This document shows positions 50,652 to 59,500 of a DNA stretch of 64,000 bases, piece by piece. A model generated the notes under the pieces. It saw only the letters and a program-made list of their open reading frames with translations. It had not been told where the DNA came from and did no database searches. Made by a program: the position numbers and the translations under genes. How positions within the stretch are numbered: the first letter of the stretch is position 1; each line of letters opens with the position of its first letter. Origin of the DNA: Bacillota bacterium (lineage in GTDB: Bacteria; Bacillota; Clostridia; Christensenellales; SZUA-584); contig JAEYZN010000028.1 of NCBI GenBank assembly GCA_023428025.1, forward strand, positions 101,426-165,425, written 5' to 3'.

Positions 50652-51872
50652 ATGGCAGAGGCCCGCACGCTCTCACGGAGCGAAGTGATCGAGAAATACC
50701 CGGACGTGTCGCCGTTCGCCATCATCAAGGCGGACATACAGCGGCGGACGGTGCAGTATACGCCTGTGGCGCTGGCGGCGGTGGATCCGTCCGTCCATCA
50801 GGTGGAATATATCGGCTACAACATCAACAAAAAGGATACGGCCATTCCCTGCTCGCTGATGCTTCGGGACGGCACCACGGTGATGTCCGGTCCGCTGCCC
50901 ACGCAGTTAAAGCCGTACGTTGTGGACGTCGCCGACGGGCGGACGGTGCTGACGGACGACGGCGAGGTGGTGGAGGAGGTGTTCTACTGGCACGCGCCCG
51001 ACTATTACCGGAAGAACACGTCGTCCGGCAGGCCCATGTGGCAGATCATCGGCGCGCGGCCCCAGAGGCTGGACATCAATCCGTACAACTACTGCCACTT
51101 CTGGGACAACGGGCGCGGCTGCAAATTCTGCGCCATCGCGGCCACATACCGCAAATACAAGGACGAAAAGGAGCTGCGGCACAGCCCGGCGGACATTGCC
51201 GAGACGGTGGGCGAGGCATTGAAGCAGCCGGGCCGGTTCGCCAACATCCTGCTGACAGGCGGCTCCATCACGCACGGCGCGGAAGCGTTCGACGACGAGG
51301 TGGATGATTACATCGAGGTGCTGCAGGCCATCGGCACGCAGTTTGAGTCCAGACGGTTCCCCAGCCAGCTGATCGCCACCGCGTTCAGTGAAAAGCAGCT
51401 GGCGCGCTTGTATGAAAACACCGGCCTGATGTCGTATACGTCTGACCTGGAGGTACTGAACGAGGAACGCTTCAACTGGATATGCCCCGGCAAAGCGGAG
51501 TGGATCGGCTACAGGGAATGGAAGGAGAGGCTTTTCCGCGCGGTGGACATCTTCGGGCGCGGTTACGTGAACTCCGGCATCGTGGGCGGCGTGGAGCTGG
51601 CGAAGCCCCACGGCTTTGAAACGGAGGAGGACGCGCTGAAAGCAACGCTGGAAGAGGCCGAAACGCTGGCCGAGCGCGGCGTCAGCGTGGTATACTGCGT
51701 ATGGAACACGCTGCCCGGCTCCGTATTCCATAAACAGGAGCTGCCGTCGCTGGAATACTACGTGCGGCTGGCAAAAGGCCTGCAGGGGCTGCGCGAAAAA
51801 TACGGCCTGAATATCGATATGGACAATTACCGCCGCTGCGGCAACCATCCGGACACGGACCTGGCGCGCTGA
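50652..51872 (+). CDS. radical SAM protein with CX8CX2C motif, paralogue 2
   Basis: 406 residues; AAGGAGAA before the ATG. Clearly homologous along its full length to the protein at 45671: KYPDVSPFAIIKADIQRRTV, SLMLRDGTTVMSGPLP, and cluster Cys148, Cys157, Cys160 in NYCHFWDNGRGCKFCAIA. Differences cluster after the motif (ATYRKYKDEKELRH here, GSHFKKSNKEFDK there), so the two may act on different substrates or form a heterodimer. It lies between the SsuB-like gene and the PLP enzyme. Function unknown; see paralogue 1. Confidence 0.85.
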   Translation: MAEARTLSRSEVIEKYPDVSPFAIIKADIQRRTVQYTPVALAAVDPSVHQVEYIGYNINKKDTAIPCSLMLRDGTTVMSGPLPTQLKPYVVDVADGRTVLTDDGEVVEEVFYWHAPDYYRKNTSSGRPMWQIIGARPQRLDINPYNYCHFWDNGRGCKFCAIAATYRKYKDEKELRHSPADIAETVGEALKQPGRFANILLTGGSITHGAEAFDDEVDDYIEVLQAIGTQFESRRFPSQLIATAFSEKQLARLYENTGLMSYTSDLEVLNEERFNWICPGKAEWIGYREWKERLFRAVDIFGRGYVNSGIVGGVELAKPHGFETEEDALKATLEEAETLAERGVSVVYCVWNTLPGSVFHKQELPSLEYYVRLAKGLQGLREKYGLNIDMDNYRRCGNHPDTDLAR

Positions 51873-51894
51873 GCGGCTGCAAGGAGAGACGATC

Positions 51895-53238
51895 ATGGCA
51901 ACATTCCCCGAAAAGGGCCGCGACAAGGCGGATATACTGGCAGCGCTGGACGAGTTGAGCCACGCCGATGGCAACTGGCGCGAGGGCCGGACGTGGAGCC
52001 TCGTGTATTACGCGGGCGAAGAGGTGACGGCGCTGACAGAGGCGGCGTACACCCGTTTTTTCCACGCCAACGCGCTGAACCCCACGGTGTTCAAAAGCCT
52101 GCGGCAGCTGGAGGTGGAGACGCTGGGGTTCGCGGCGGACCTGCTGCACGGAGACGGCGATACCGTGGGCAGCCTGACGTCCGGCGGCAGCGAAAGCATA
52201 CTGATGGCGGTGAAGACGTACCGTGACGAAGCGCGCGCCTTGAAGCCCCACATCACCGAGCCTGAGATGGTGCTGCCCGTATCGGCGCACGCGTCGTTCG
52301 AGAAGGCGGCGCACTACTTCGGCGTGAAGCCGGTGCACATCCTGCTGACGGGCGACTACCGCGCGGACGTGGCCGCGGCGGAACGCGCCATAACGCCCAA
52401 CACCATATTGATCGTCGGCTCCGCGCCCGCATACCCGCAGGGCGTGGTGGACCCGATCACGGAGCTGGGCCGGCTGGCGCTGAAGCACGGGCTGCGTTTT
52501 CATGTGGACGCGTGTCTCGGCGGCTTCATCCTGCCCTTTGTGAGGCAATTGGGCTATCCGGTGCCTGACTTCGATTTTTCCGTGCCGGGCGTCACATCCA
52601 TCTCGGCGGACCTGCATAAATACGGCTATGCCGCCAAGGGCGTTTCGGCGCTGCTCTACAAGAACGGGAATATCCGCCGGTACCAGTATTTCGCTTATGC
52701 CGATTGGCCGGGCGGCCTGTTTGTCTCGCCCTCGGCGACGGGCACGCGGCCGGGCGGCGCCATCGCGGCGGCTTGGGCGGTGCTGCAGTATCTGGGCACA
52801 GAGGGTTACCTGCGTCTCGCGGAAACGACGATGAACATCACGCAAAAGCTGCTGGACGGCATCCGCGCCATTCCGGAGCTGTATATACTCGGACAGCCAA
52901 CGGCCTCCGTATTCGCGTTGGGCTCGGATGTGCTGAACGTGCACGCGCTGGCCGACAGGCTGGAGGAAAAAGGCTGGGTGATCGACCAGCAGGTGGGGCC
53001 GTCGTGCCTGCACTTTATGGTGACGCCCGCGCACGAGGCGGCGGCGGAGCCGTTCCTGAGCGACTTAAAGCAGGCGGTGGGGGAGCTGAAACAGTCGCCT
53101 CCGGACCCGCGGACAGGCAGCGCGGCGCTGTATGGACTGAAAGGCCAGGCGCCTGACGCGCACGTGAAGGAATATCTGATCGAAACGCTCAGCACGCTGA
53201 TGCGCCCGGACAAGGAGGAGACAGACGATGAGCTATGA
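51895..53238 (+). CDS. PLP-dependent lyase/decarboxylase of the sphingosine-1-phosphate-lyase group
   Basis: 447 residues. TSGGSESILMAVKTYRDEAR, VSAHASFEKAAHYFGVKPV, HVDACLGGFILPF and SISADLHKYGYAAKG with Schiff-base Lys242 follow the S1P-lyase branch of group II decarboxylases more closely than glutamate decarboxylase. Fold type I, cytoplasmic. Bacterial members cleave or decarboxylate amino compounds. In this operon a substrate such as a 2-amino sulfonate or cysteate-like molecule is conceivable but unproven. AAGGAGAG ribosome site; overlaps the GNAT gene. Confidence 0.85.
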   Translation: MATFPEKGRDKADILAALDELSHADGNWREGRTWSLVYYAGEEVTALTEAAYTRFFHANALNPTVFKSLRQLEVETLGFAADLLHGDGDTVGSLTSGGSESILMAVKTYRDEARALKPHITEPEMVLPVSAHASFEKAAHYFGVKPVHILLTGDYRADVAAAERAITPNTILIVGSAPAYPQGVVDPITELGRLALKHGLRFHVDACLGGFILPFVRQLGYPVPDFDFSVPGVTSISADLHKYGYAAKGVSALLYKNGNIRRYQYFAYADWPGGLFVSPSATGTRPGGAIAAAWAVLQYLGTEGYLRLAETTMNITQKLLDGIRAIPELYILGQPTASVFALGSDVLNVHALADRLEEKGWVIDQQVGPSCLHFMVTPAHEAAAEPFLSDLKQAVGELKQSPPDPRTGSAALYGLKGQAPDAHVKEYLIETLSTLMRPDKEETDDEL

Positions 53239-53759
53239 GGGCTATACTTTCGTCCAGGCGACGATCAAGGGGCGTAGAGACAGCGCTTGAACTCAGGCGC
53301 GCTCTGTTCGCGGAGATGGGCGTGGCGGATGCCGTGCTGCTGGACGACGTGCAGGAACAGCTGCGGGATACTTATACGAAGGCGTACGAAGAGGATGAGA
53401 TCGTCCACTATTTCGCGTATGACGCGCAGGGGAACATCGCCGCCGTGGTGGGGGCGCTGCTCAAGCGTGATTTTCCGTACCGGTTTTTCAGGCCGGGCTA
53501 TTACGGCTGGATCATCGACGTGTATACCGACCCGGCGCACCGCGGGCGCAAGCTGGCCACCAAGCTGATGGAACTGACGCATGAATGGCTGAAAGCCAAG
53601 GGCGTGCAGGAGGCCAAGCTGATCGCGGCGGGAGCTGAGGCGCGCCGGCTTTACGAGCGGCTGGGCTACCGCGCGACGTGGGAACTGAGCTACAACCTCT
53701 CTGGCAAGCCGACGTACAATGAGCTGATCGACGCTCATTCCGATGAGCCTAGTGTCTGA
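53228..53759 (+). CDS. GNAT-family N-acetyltransferase, apparent frameshift near the N-terminus
   Basis: The body (VETALELRRALFAEMGV, AAVVGALLKRDFPYRF, IIDVYTDPAHRGRKLATKLM with the acetyl-CoA loop RGRKLA, then RRLYERLGYRA) is a normal GNAT. Its proper N-terminus appears to be in another frame: ATG 53228 reads SYEGYTFVQATIK and meets the body at a GGGG run (53269-53272) if one G is removed. As written, only a start at ATG 53235 with an odd Arg-rich leader is open. About 176 residues if restored. Last gene of the radical SAM operon; substrate unknown. Confidence 0.8.
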
Positions 53760-53822
53760 GGACCAAGACGAAAGGTAGAGGATGCGCAGCTTCGAAATCA
53801 ATCGGATGGAGCAGGCGCATCC

Positions 53823-53935
53823 CTATTCTATTTTACATTCAAGTTCCAGGTTGTGCTGCAATATCGCATAATCCTCATCGCTTACTCGTGGCTTCCACAC
53901 GGGAGCGCGGGTTGAAACCACCACTTGGCACCCTC
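53823..53935 (-). pseudogene. possible gene-end remnant
   Basis: Minus-strand frame ending in TAG at 53823-53825 reads a protein-like C-terminus (VSDEDYAILQHNLELEC) but its upstream part is broken by stops in every frame. It resembles the decayed tail of a mobile-element gene; no family recognised. Confidence 0.25.
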
Positions 53936-54083
53936 TCGCTACTAATCTTGGCCTGGTGCTGTTCCCTCATAGATCAACTGAAACCCATGCTTAGCGTTAC
54001 TTTATTCATCCTAGCGTACCCAAGCTTTAGGGCTAAAATAGGGGTAAAACGCCAATGATACGGTAACGTTTGAATATAACAGA

Positions 54084-54110
54084 AGCCCCGAATCGTAGTG
54101 ATTCAGGGCT
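54084..54110. terminator. hairpin, possible terminator
   Basis: AGCCCCGAATC (54084-54094) pairs with GATTCAGGGCT (54100-54110), one mismatch, loop GTAGT. Only a short T stretch follows. Confidence 0.45.
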
Positions 54111-54183
54111 CTTTGCTTGGTGGAGCGGGGGTATTAGAACCCTAACTCCAATAACGTCTAAATAGCAGATTTTTAGCTTCTAA

Positions 54184-54198
54184 TCAGCAAATTGCTGA
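54184..54198. promoter_or_regulatory. 15-bp dyad upstream of parA-like gene
   Basis: TCAGCAA-A-TTGCTGA, perfect 7-bp arms, 14 bases before the parA ATG and next to its ribosome site. Candidate operator for ParA/ParB autoregulation. Confidence 0.4.
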
Positions 54199-54212
54199 GG
54201 AAGGAGCCAAAA

Positions 54213-55001
54213 ATGCAGCACACTCACATCATCGCCGTTGTCAATCAAAAAGGTGGTACTGGAAAATCAGCCACAGCCCACAACTTGGGTACTAATCTCG
54301 CAAGGCAAAACAAAAAAATCCTTATTATCGACCTTGATCCACAAGCTAATCTTACTATGTGTATGGGGTATGATCAACCAGATAATTTGTCCTGCACAAT
54401 GGCGCATCTTTTCAAAGGTCTGATTGATGAAACCTTCTCACATCAAAAAGAAGATTATATCCTCCATACCGAAGGATGCGACCTTATTCCTTCGTCAATC
54501 CAACTATCCGGAATCGAACCATCGTTGGTAAATGCCATGTCCCGCGAAGTCCTGCTAAAGCGACTACTCTCCCCCATTAAGGACGAATATGATTATATTC
54601 TTTTGGATTGCGCACCCTCGCTTGGTTTGCTGACCATCAACGCACTTGCTGCCGCCACAAGTGTCCTGATTCCCGTTCAGGCACACTATCTTTCCGCAAA
54701 GGGCTTGGAATTGCTGATCGGGACGATTGCCAAGGTGAAACGCAACATCAATTCAGCGCTTGATTTCAACGGCATCCTCATCACCTTGTACGACGGCAGA
54801 TTACGGTTCAGTAAAAGCATCTTGAACGAGCTGCGGGAAGCCTATGGGCAGCATATCCGCATATACGAAACCGTGATACCTCAATCGGTCAAGGCTGTTG
54901 AGAATACCGCCGAAGGCAAGAGCCTATTCGCCTACGATAACAAATGTAAAGTCTCCCTCGCATATGAGGCATTTGCGCAGGAGGTGCTGGCGAATGGCTA
55001 A
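54213..55001 (+). CDS. ParA-family partition ATPase
   Basis: 262 residues from ATG 54213 (AAGGAGCC upstream). Deviant Walker A VNQKGGTGKSATAHNLGTNLA, IIDLDPQANLTMCMG and YILLDCAPSLGLLTINALAAA are diagnostic of ParA/Soj. It forms ATP-dependent gradients on nucleoid DNA to move plasmids or integrative elements. Overlaps the parB-like gene by eight bases. Codon and base composition are more AT-rich than the region before 53.8 kb. Not the chromosomal soj pair, since no oriC genes are near. Confidence 0.93.
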   Translation: MQHTHIIAVVNQKGGTGKSATAHNLGTNLARQNKKILIIDLDPQANLTMCMGYDQPDNLSCTMAHLFKGLIDETFSHQKEDYILHTEGCDLIPSSIQLSGIEPSLVNAMSREVLLKRLLSPIKDEYDYILLDCAPSLGLLTINALAAATSVLIPVQAHYLSAKGLELLIGTIAKVKRNINSALDFNGILITLYDGRLRFSKSILNELREAYGQHIRIYETVIPQSVKAVENTAEGKSLFAYDNKCKVSLAYEAFAQEVLANG

Positions 55002-55950
55002 AGCGAACCTGAAAGGCTTTGACGACCTTTTTAAATCGAGCGAACAGAGGGACGAAAAATCCGATGGTATTACATATCTGCCCATATCACTGTTGCAACC
55101 GTTCAGTAAGCACCCGTTCAAGACATATCCTCCTGAAAAGCTGCGTGAATTGGCTGATAGTATTGAAGAACATGGCGTCATTGTTCCCACACTTGTTCGG
55201 CCTTTGGATAACGGTAAGTATGAGATTGTAGCCGGTCATAACAGAGTTAAAGCGTCCACGCTTGCGGGTAAGGATGATATCCCCTGTTATATTCGGGAAA
55301 TGGACGACGACACCGCGACTATCCTTATGGTGGATTCCAATCTTCAACGTGAAACCGTGTTGCCATCTGAAAAGGCATGGGCGTATCGGTATAAGGAAGA
55401 AGCTATAAAATCACAAGGCAAGCGGAACGATCTAACTTGTTACCAAGTTGGTAACAAGTTAGACGGGAAAAAATCACTTGAAATCATGGCTGAAAACTCA
55501 ACTGATAGTAGAAATCAAATATATAGGTACATTCGCCTTACTCATTTAATTCCGCAGCTTTTGGATAAGGTGGATGAGAAGAAGCTGGCATTCATTCCGG
55601 CTGTTGAGTTATCATACCTCAAAGAGCAGGAGCAAAAATGGCTTTTCAGCAACCTTGAACGCGAAGAATATTTCGGCATCCCTCTTGCGCTGGCGAGAAA
55701 GCTGAAAGGAATCAGCCAGAATGGTTTACTGACTGAAAAAAAGATTGACGAGCTTATCGTTTCCAAAGTGCAGATGCCGCCCAAGCAGATTAAGATATCG
55801 CATAAGATCATTAAAAAATACTTTGCTGACGATGTGACACCGCAGGAGCGGGACAGCGTGATCGACCGGGCGCTTGCAGAATGGTTCAAACGGCATCCAG
55901 AGAAATCAAACGTCGTTCAGCTCAATCACGACATCAACGCCGCCAGATAG
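54994..55950 (+). CDS. ParB-like partition/nuclease-fold protein
   Basis: 318 residues from ATG 54994. ParB/Srx domain: ITYLPISLLQPFSKHPFKTY, LADSIEEHGVIVPTLVRPL, YEIVAGHNRVKASTLAG, DSNLQRETVLPSEKAWAY; then a helix-turn-helix region and a C-terminal helical part. It should bind a centromere site and stimulate the ParA ATPase. A perfect 14-bp inverted repeat lies inside this gene (55431-55463), possibly the binding site. Typical of integrative elements of Bacillota. Confidence 0.9.
   Translation: MAKANLKGFDDLFKSSEQRDEKSDGITYLPISLLQPFSKHPFKTYPPEKLRELADSIEEHGVIVPTLVRPLDNGKYEIVAGHNRVKASTLAGKDDIPCYIREMDDDTATILMVDSNLQRETVLPSEKAWAYRYKEEAIKSQGKRNDLTCYQVGNKLDGKKSLEIMAENSTDSRNQIYRYIRLTHLIPQLLDKVDEKKLAFIPAVELSYLKEQEQKWLFSNLEREEYFGIPLALARKLKGISQNGLLTEKKIDELIVSKVQMPPKQIKISHKIIKKYFADDVTPQERDSVIDRALAEWFKRHPEKSNVVQLNHDINAAR
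55431..55463. repeat. perfect 14-bp inverted repeat inside parB-like gene
   Basis: TCTAACTTGTTACC (55431-55444) and GGTAACAAGTTAGA (55450-55463) around AAGTT. Far longer than expected by chance in coding sequence. Could be a parS-like site or an mRNA hairpin. Confidence 0.8.
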
Positions 55951-55973
55951 CCCCTTATAATTATGCTGTCAAA

Positions 55974-56012
55974 AAAATGAGCTTAATTTTTCAAAAAAAT
56001 AGGCTCATTTTT
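55974..56012 (+). terminator. terminator after parAB
   Basis: AAAATGAGC (55974-55982) pairs with GCTCATTTT (56003-56011) and a T run follows. Confidence 0.7.
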
Positions 56013-56024
56013 GTATTTATATCC

Positions 56025-56053
56025 TTGACATTCTACAATGAGTACGAAAATAC
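56025..56053 (+). promoter_or_regulatory. possible promoter of the small membrane protein gene
   Basis: TTGACA at 56025-56030; the best -10 at 17 bp is only AAATAC (56048-56053). Confidence 0.4.
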
Positions 56054-56074
56054 ATGAATCAGGAGGAAATTGAA

Positions 56075-56389
56075 ATGGCACATTTCATCGCTTTCATAAT
56101 TATTGGGGCCATCAAGCTGGTAAAATGGACGCTGATCAAAACAAGGCTTATCGTCGCCGCTCTCCCTGCCGCTGCTGTCCTCATCTTCTTGAAGGATTGG
56201 TACGAAGCCAATACCCTGTTGGCAGACGGTATCGGGATTGCGCTGATTACGGGCGTGGCGGCGAGCTGGATTGTAACGCTGGTCAAATACATCAAGGCCA
56301 GAAAGCACAATAAGAAATTGGTACTGGATTGGGCATATGAACGGTATGGACAGCCCATCGTGCTGACGCGGAATGTTCAGGAAAGCTAA
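56075..56389 (+). CDS. small membrane protein of unknown function
   Basis: 104 residues from ATG 56075 (GGAGG eight bases before). Two or three hydrophobic stretches: about 3-15, 26-43 (IVAALPAAAVLIFLKD) and 53-72 (GIGIALITGVAASWIVTLV), then a basic C-terminus (KARKHNKK). No family recognised. It lies between the parAB genes and the defence-like operon, and its own terminator follows, so it is probably cargo or a transfer-related protein of the element. Confidence 0.65.
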   Translation: MAHFIAFIIIGAIKLVKWTLIKTRLIVAALPAAAVLIFLKDWYEANTLLADGIGIALITGVAASWIVTLVKYIKARKHNKKLVLDWAYERYGQPIVLTRNVQES

Positions 56390-56407
56390 CTGAACTTAAT
56401 TTAACGG

Positions 56408-56433
56408 ACGCCGCTGCGAGGCGTTCTTTTTTT
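56408..56433 (+). terminator. terminator after the small membrane protein gene
   Basis: ACGCC (56408-56412) pairs with GGCGT (56420-56424), followed by TCTTTTTTT. Confidence 0.75.
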
Positions 56434-56553
56434 GCACAGCGTACAAAGATGTTCAAGGATATTGGATATATATGTCGAAATTAGCTGTTAGCATTATGTC
56501 TATAATGCACCGTTCAATTTAGCATGTAAGGTGAGGTTAAAGAGAATCTGTTT

Positions 56554-59500
56554 ATGGATGGAGTTAAAACCACAAGTAATGAACTTGTGAGATATTCAAG
56601 AGCGGGTGACGCATTCCATTACCGTTGGGCAGCTAGGCGTTGCTTAAAAATGCTATACCCGTCATCTGATATAGCGCTTATAATGATTGAGGGGTCAAAA
56701 AAAATAAGATATCCGGTGAGTATGTTATTGATCTTGCAGAATACCATTCTTCGGAGAATGATGAGACGGTATTCTATTATCAAATGAAACATACGACTGT
56801 TCAAAAGGATATACCATTTAAATTAAGTGATTTAAGAAAAACAATAGAAGGCTTTTCTAAGAGATATAAGGATTTGATTAAAGAAGAGCAAAAGAAATCG
56901 ACATTATTCTATATCGTAACAAACAGACCATTTTCAACTGAATTTGTTACAGGCATAAAATTATTAAGATCACAAATCATCAAACCTGGACGATTCCACA
57001 ATACAATAACCAATTATACAGGACTGGATGGTTCAGCTTTATTTGATTTCTGCACCCGATTAAATCTAATTGATAATGAAGGAGACTTCAGGGAGCAACG
57101 CAATGAACTGCTTTTTGAGGCTGCATCAATTATTGTAGGTGATATAGGAGATACAAGTATTGATGCATTAACTGAATTTATTGCTGATAAAGCGCGGCCA
57201 CATTCGGATGGTAAGATTCTTCCGGAAGAAATTCTATTAAGATTTGGATGCACTTCAAAGCAAAGCTTATTTCCTGCGGAGCCAAAGTTTGAACAACTTG
57301 CGAATCCAATTATCAGACAACAGTATAGAGATATTGCAGAAGCTCTATCTAAAACGTCAGACCCGGTAATTGTACATGCTGCAGGGGGCGTTGGTAAATC
57401 TATTTTAACAATGTCATTGAGCTCTCTCTTACCCCAAGGGTCAATTGTCATTACTTATGATTGTTTTGGAATGGGTGAATATAGAAACCGATCAAAGCCA
57501 AGGCACCGTTATAGAGATTGCTTGATTCAAATTGCAAATGAATTAGCGATAAAGGATTGGTGCAAACCATTAATCGCCGCAGAATCGATAGTTTTAGATG
57601 ATGCTGCTATTCTACGGCATTTTCTTGATAGAATAGATACAGCTATAAAACGAATAAGAAAACAATATGCAAATGGGAGTTTATACATCATTATTGATGC
57701 CGCGGATAATGCTGAAATGGCGGCAAAAGAAGCAAATGAAAGTTGTTTTGCACACTCATTATTACGTGAAAAATTGCCGGGGTTTTGTCATTTGGTAATT
57801 TTATGTAGAACAGAAAGAATCGAATTGCTTAACTCAATAAGCTCAGTAGGAAAAATTGAATTACGTCCATTTGATGAAAATGAGAGTTTAGACAATTTAA
57901 GAAGATATTTCATGGATGCCAGTGACGAGGATGGCTTGGAATTTTACAGACTGACTGGAGGTAATCCCCGGGTACAGAGAAATGCGCTCGAATCAAGTAA
58001 TAACAATGTGCAGGAGGTATTAAACTGGCTTGGCCCTGATGGGTCAACTGTGGAAACACAGCTAGGAAAAATATACCATAGAATTATTGACAATGAACCA
58101 GATGAGTACAAGAAGCGAATTACAGATATATGTTATGGATTGGCAATTCTACCTCCATTTGTACCAATTGATGTTCTTGCTTCAGTTGCAGAAGTAAAGA
58201 GATCCGATGTCACTAGTTTTATTGCTGACTTTGGGAAAGCGATATGGTTGACTGATTCGCATGTTCAATTCAGAGATGAGCCTACAGAGACTTGGTTCAG
58301 AGATAACTTTATTGGCAATAAGGGGAGAGCGCAAAGTTATATTGAAAAGCTTAAACCATTGGCTGAACAATATGTCTATATAGCACAGGTTCTTCCCATA
58401 CTGCTTTTGCAAAGTCAGCTTTACAACGAACTAATTGAATTAGCGCTTTCGGATGAGTATTTACCGGACATTAATCCTGTAGAAAAGAGAAATGTACAGT
58501 TATTTAGATTGAGATTTGCATTCAAAGCAGCTCTGCAACAGAGAAGATACAGTGACGCCGCGAGACTTGCTTTACTTGCAGGGGAAGAGGCTGCTGGTAG
58601 TAGCCGGCAGTTGGATATATTTAAAAAGAACATAGACTTGGTTGCTATATTGCTGGATACGGAGAATGTGCAACAGTTGGCATATTCTAAACAATTAGCT
58701 GCCCTTTGGGATGGCTCAGAAAGTATTTATACAGCATCGTTATTGTCAAGTATTCCTGAATGTATTGGAGAGGCCAGATCATTCTTACGATCAGCAGAAA
58801 GATGGCTCCATTTATACATTGAAGAGAGAGATAAGAAAAAATCCGAAGACCGATTTTCCGACAAACTAACTGAGGATGAGATATTTGAGCTGACGTGGGC
58901 ACATTATAAATTTCAAGGGATTAAAGGGGCCACTGAATATATGTTGGCGTGGAAGCCAGAATCCCTTGCCTTTAGTTTATGTAGCCGTCTTGTAAGGCGC
59001 TTAATAGACTTTGGATTATTTTCCGAGATAGAAGAATTACAACTTAACGCAAAAGATAATAAATATTTGATTCTAGGAACTAATAACGAACTATCAAAAG
59101 TGGGGAAATTTGCGTCTGAATCCTCGATATCAACAATGCTTAAAGCGCTCAATGATGAGAGTGTTAAACTACCGATAATTACTGAGTATGAACTTAGAGA
59201 TGACTTTGTTGGCCCAATACAGTCTTATTTCGAGGCATGTATCCATTATAATCTTAACAAAGAAGCTATTTCAAATATAGTAAGAGTAGCATTGCCTGAA
59301 CGTGCTTCAGGAACATTCGGAAGCTATTATAGAAATGAAACCAGACAGGCTTTTATGAGAACAGCTGCGTTGAGAGTCTTTTTAAATATATCTGCTTATG
59401 AACAGGAAACAGAGTGGTTAGCCCTAAATCTTTTAACCAAAGAAATCAATTATAACAATGAGATAACTGAATGTAAAAGTATGTTTTCCGCCTTACTGCC

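Larger units (their letters stand above)
53760..54212. other. intergenic junction between GC-rich backbone and AT-rich island
   Basis: 453 bp without an intact gene. Contents: a minus-strand reading frame remnant ending at 53823 (translation includes RAPVWKPRVSDEDYAILQHN), a hairpin at 54084-54110, a stretch after it (TTGGTGGAGCGGGGGTATTAGAACC) that vaguely resembles a tRNA 3' end read backwards, and a 15-bp dyad at 54184-54198. Base composition changes here. A likely integration boundary. Confidence 0.5.

Noticed and set aside
54110..54150. tRNA gene in the junction
   Set aside because: The reversed T-arm-like bases do not form a paired T stem and no other arm can be found; at most an attachment-site relic.
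56746..56761. CATTCT-TCGG-AGAATG hairpin as frameshift stimulator
   Set aside because: It is about 40 nt after the slippery run, whereas stimulators usually lie 5-9 nt away.
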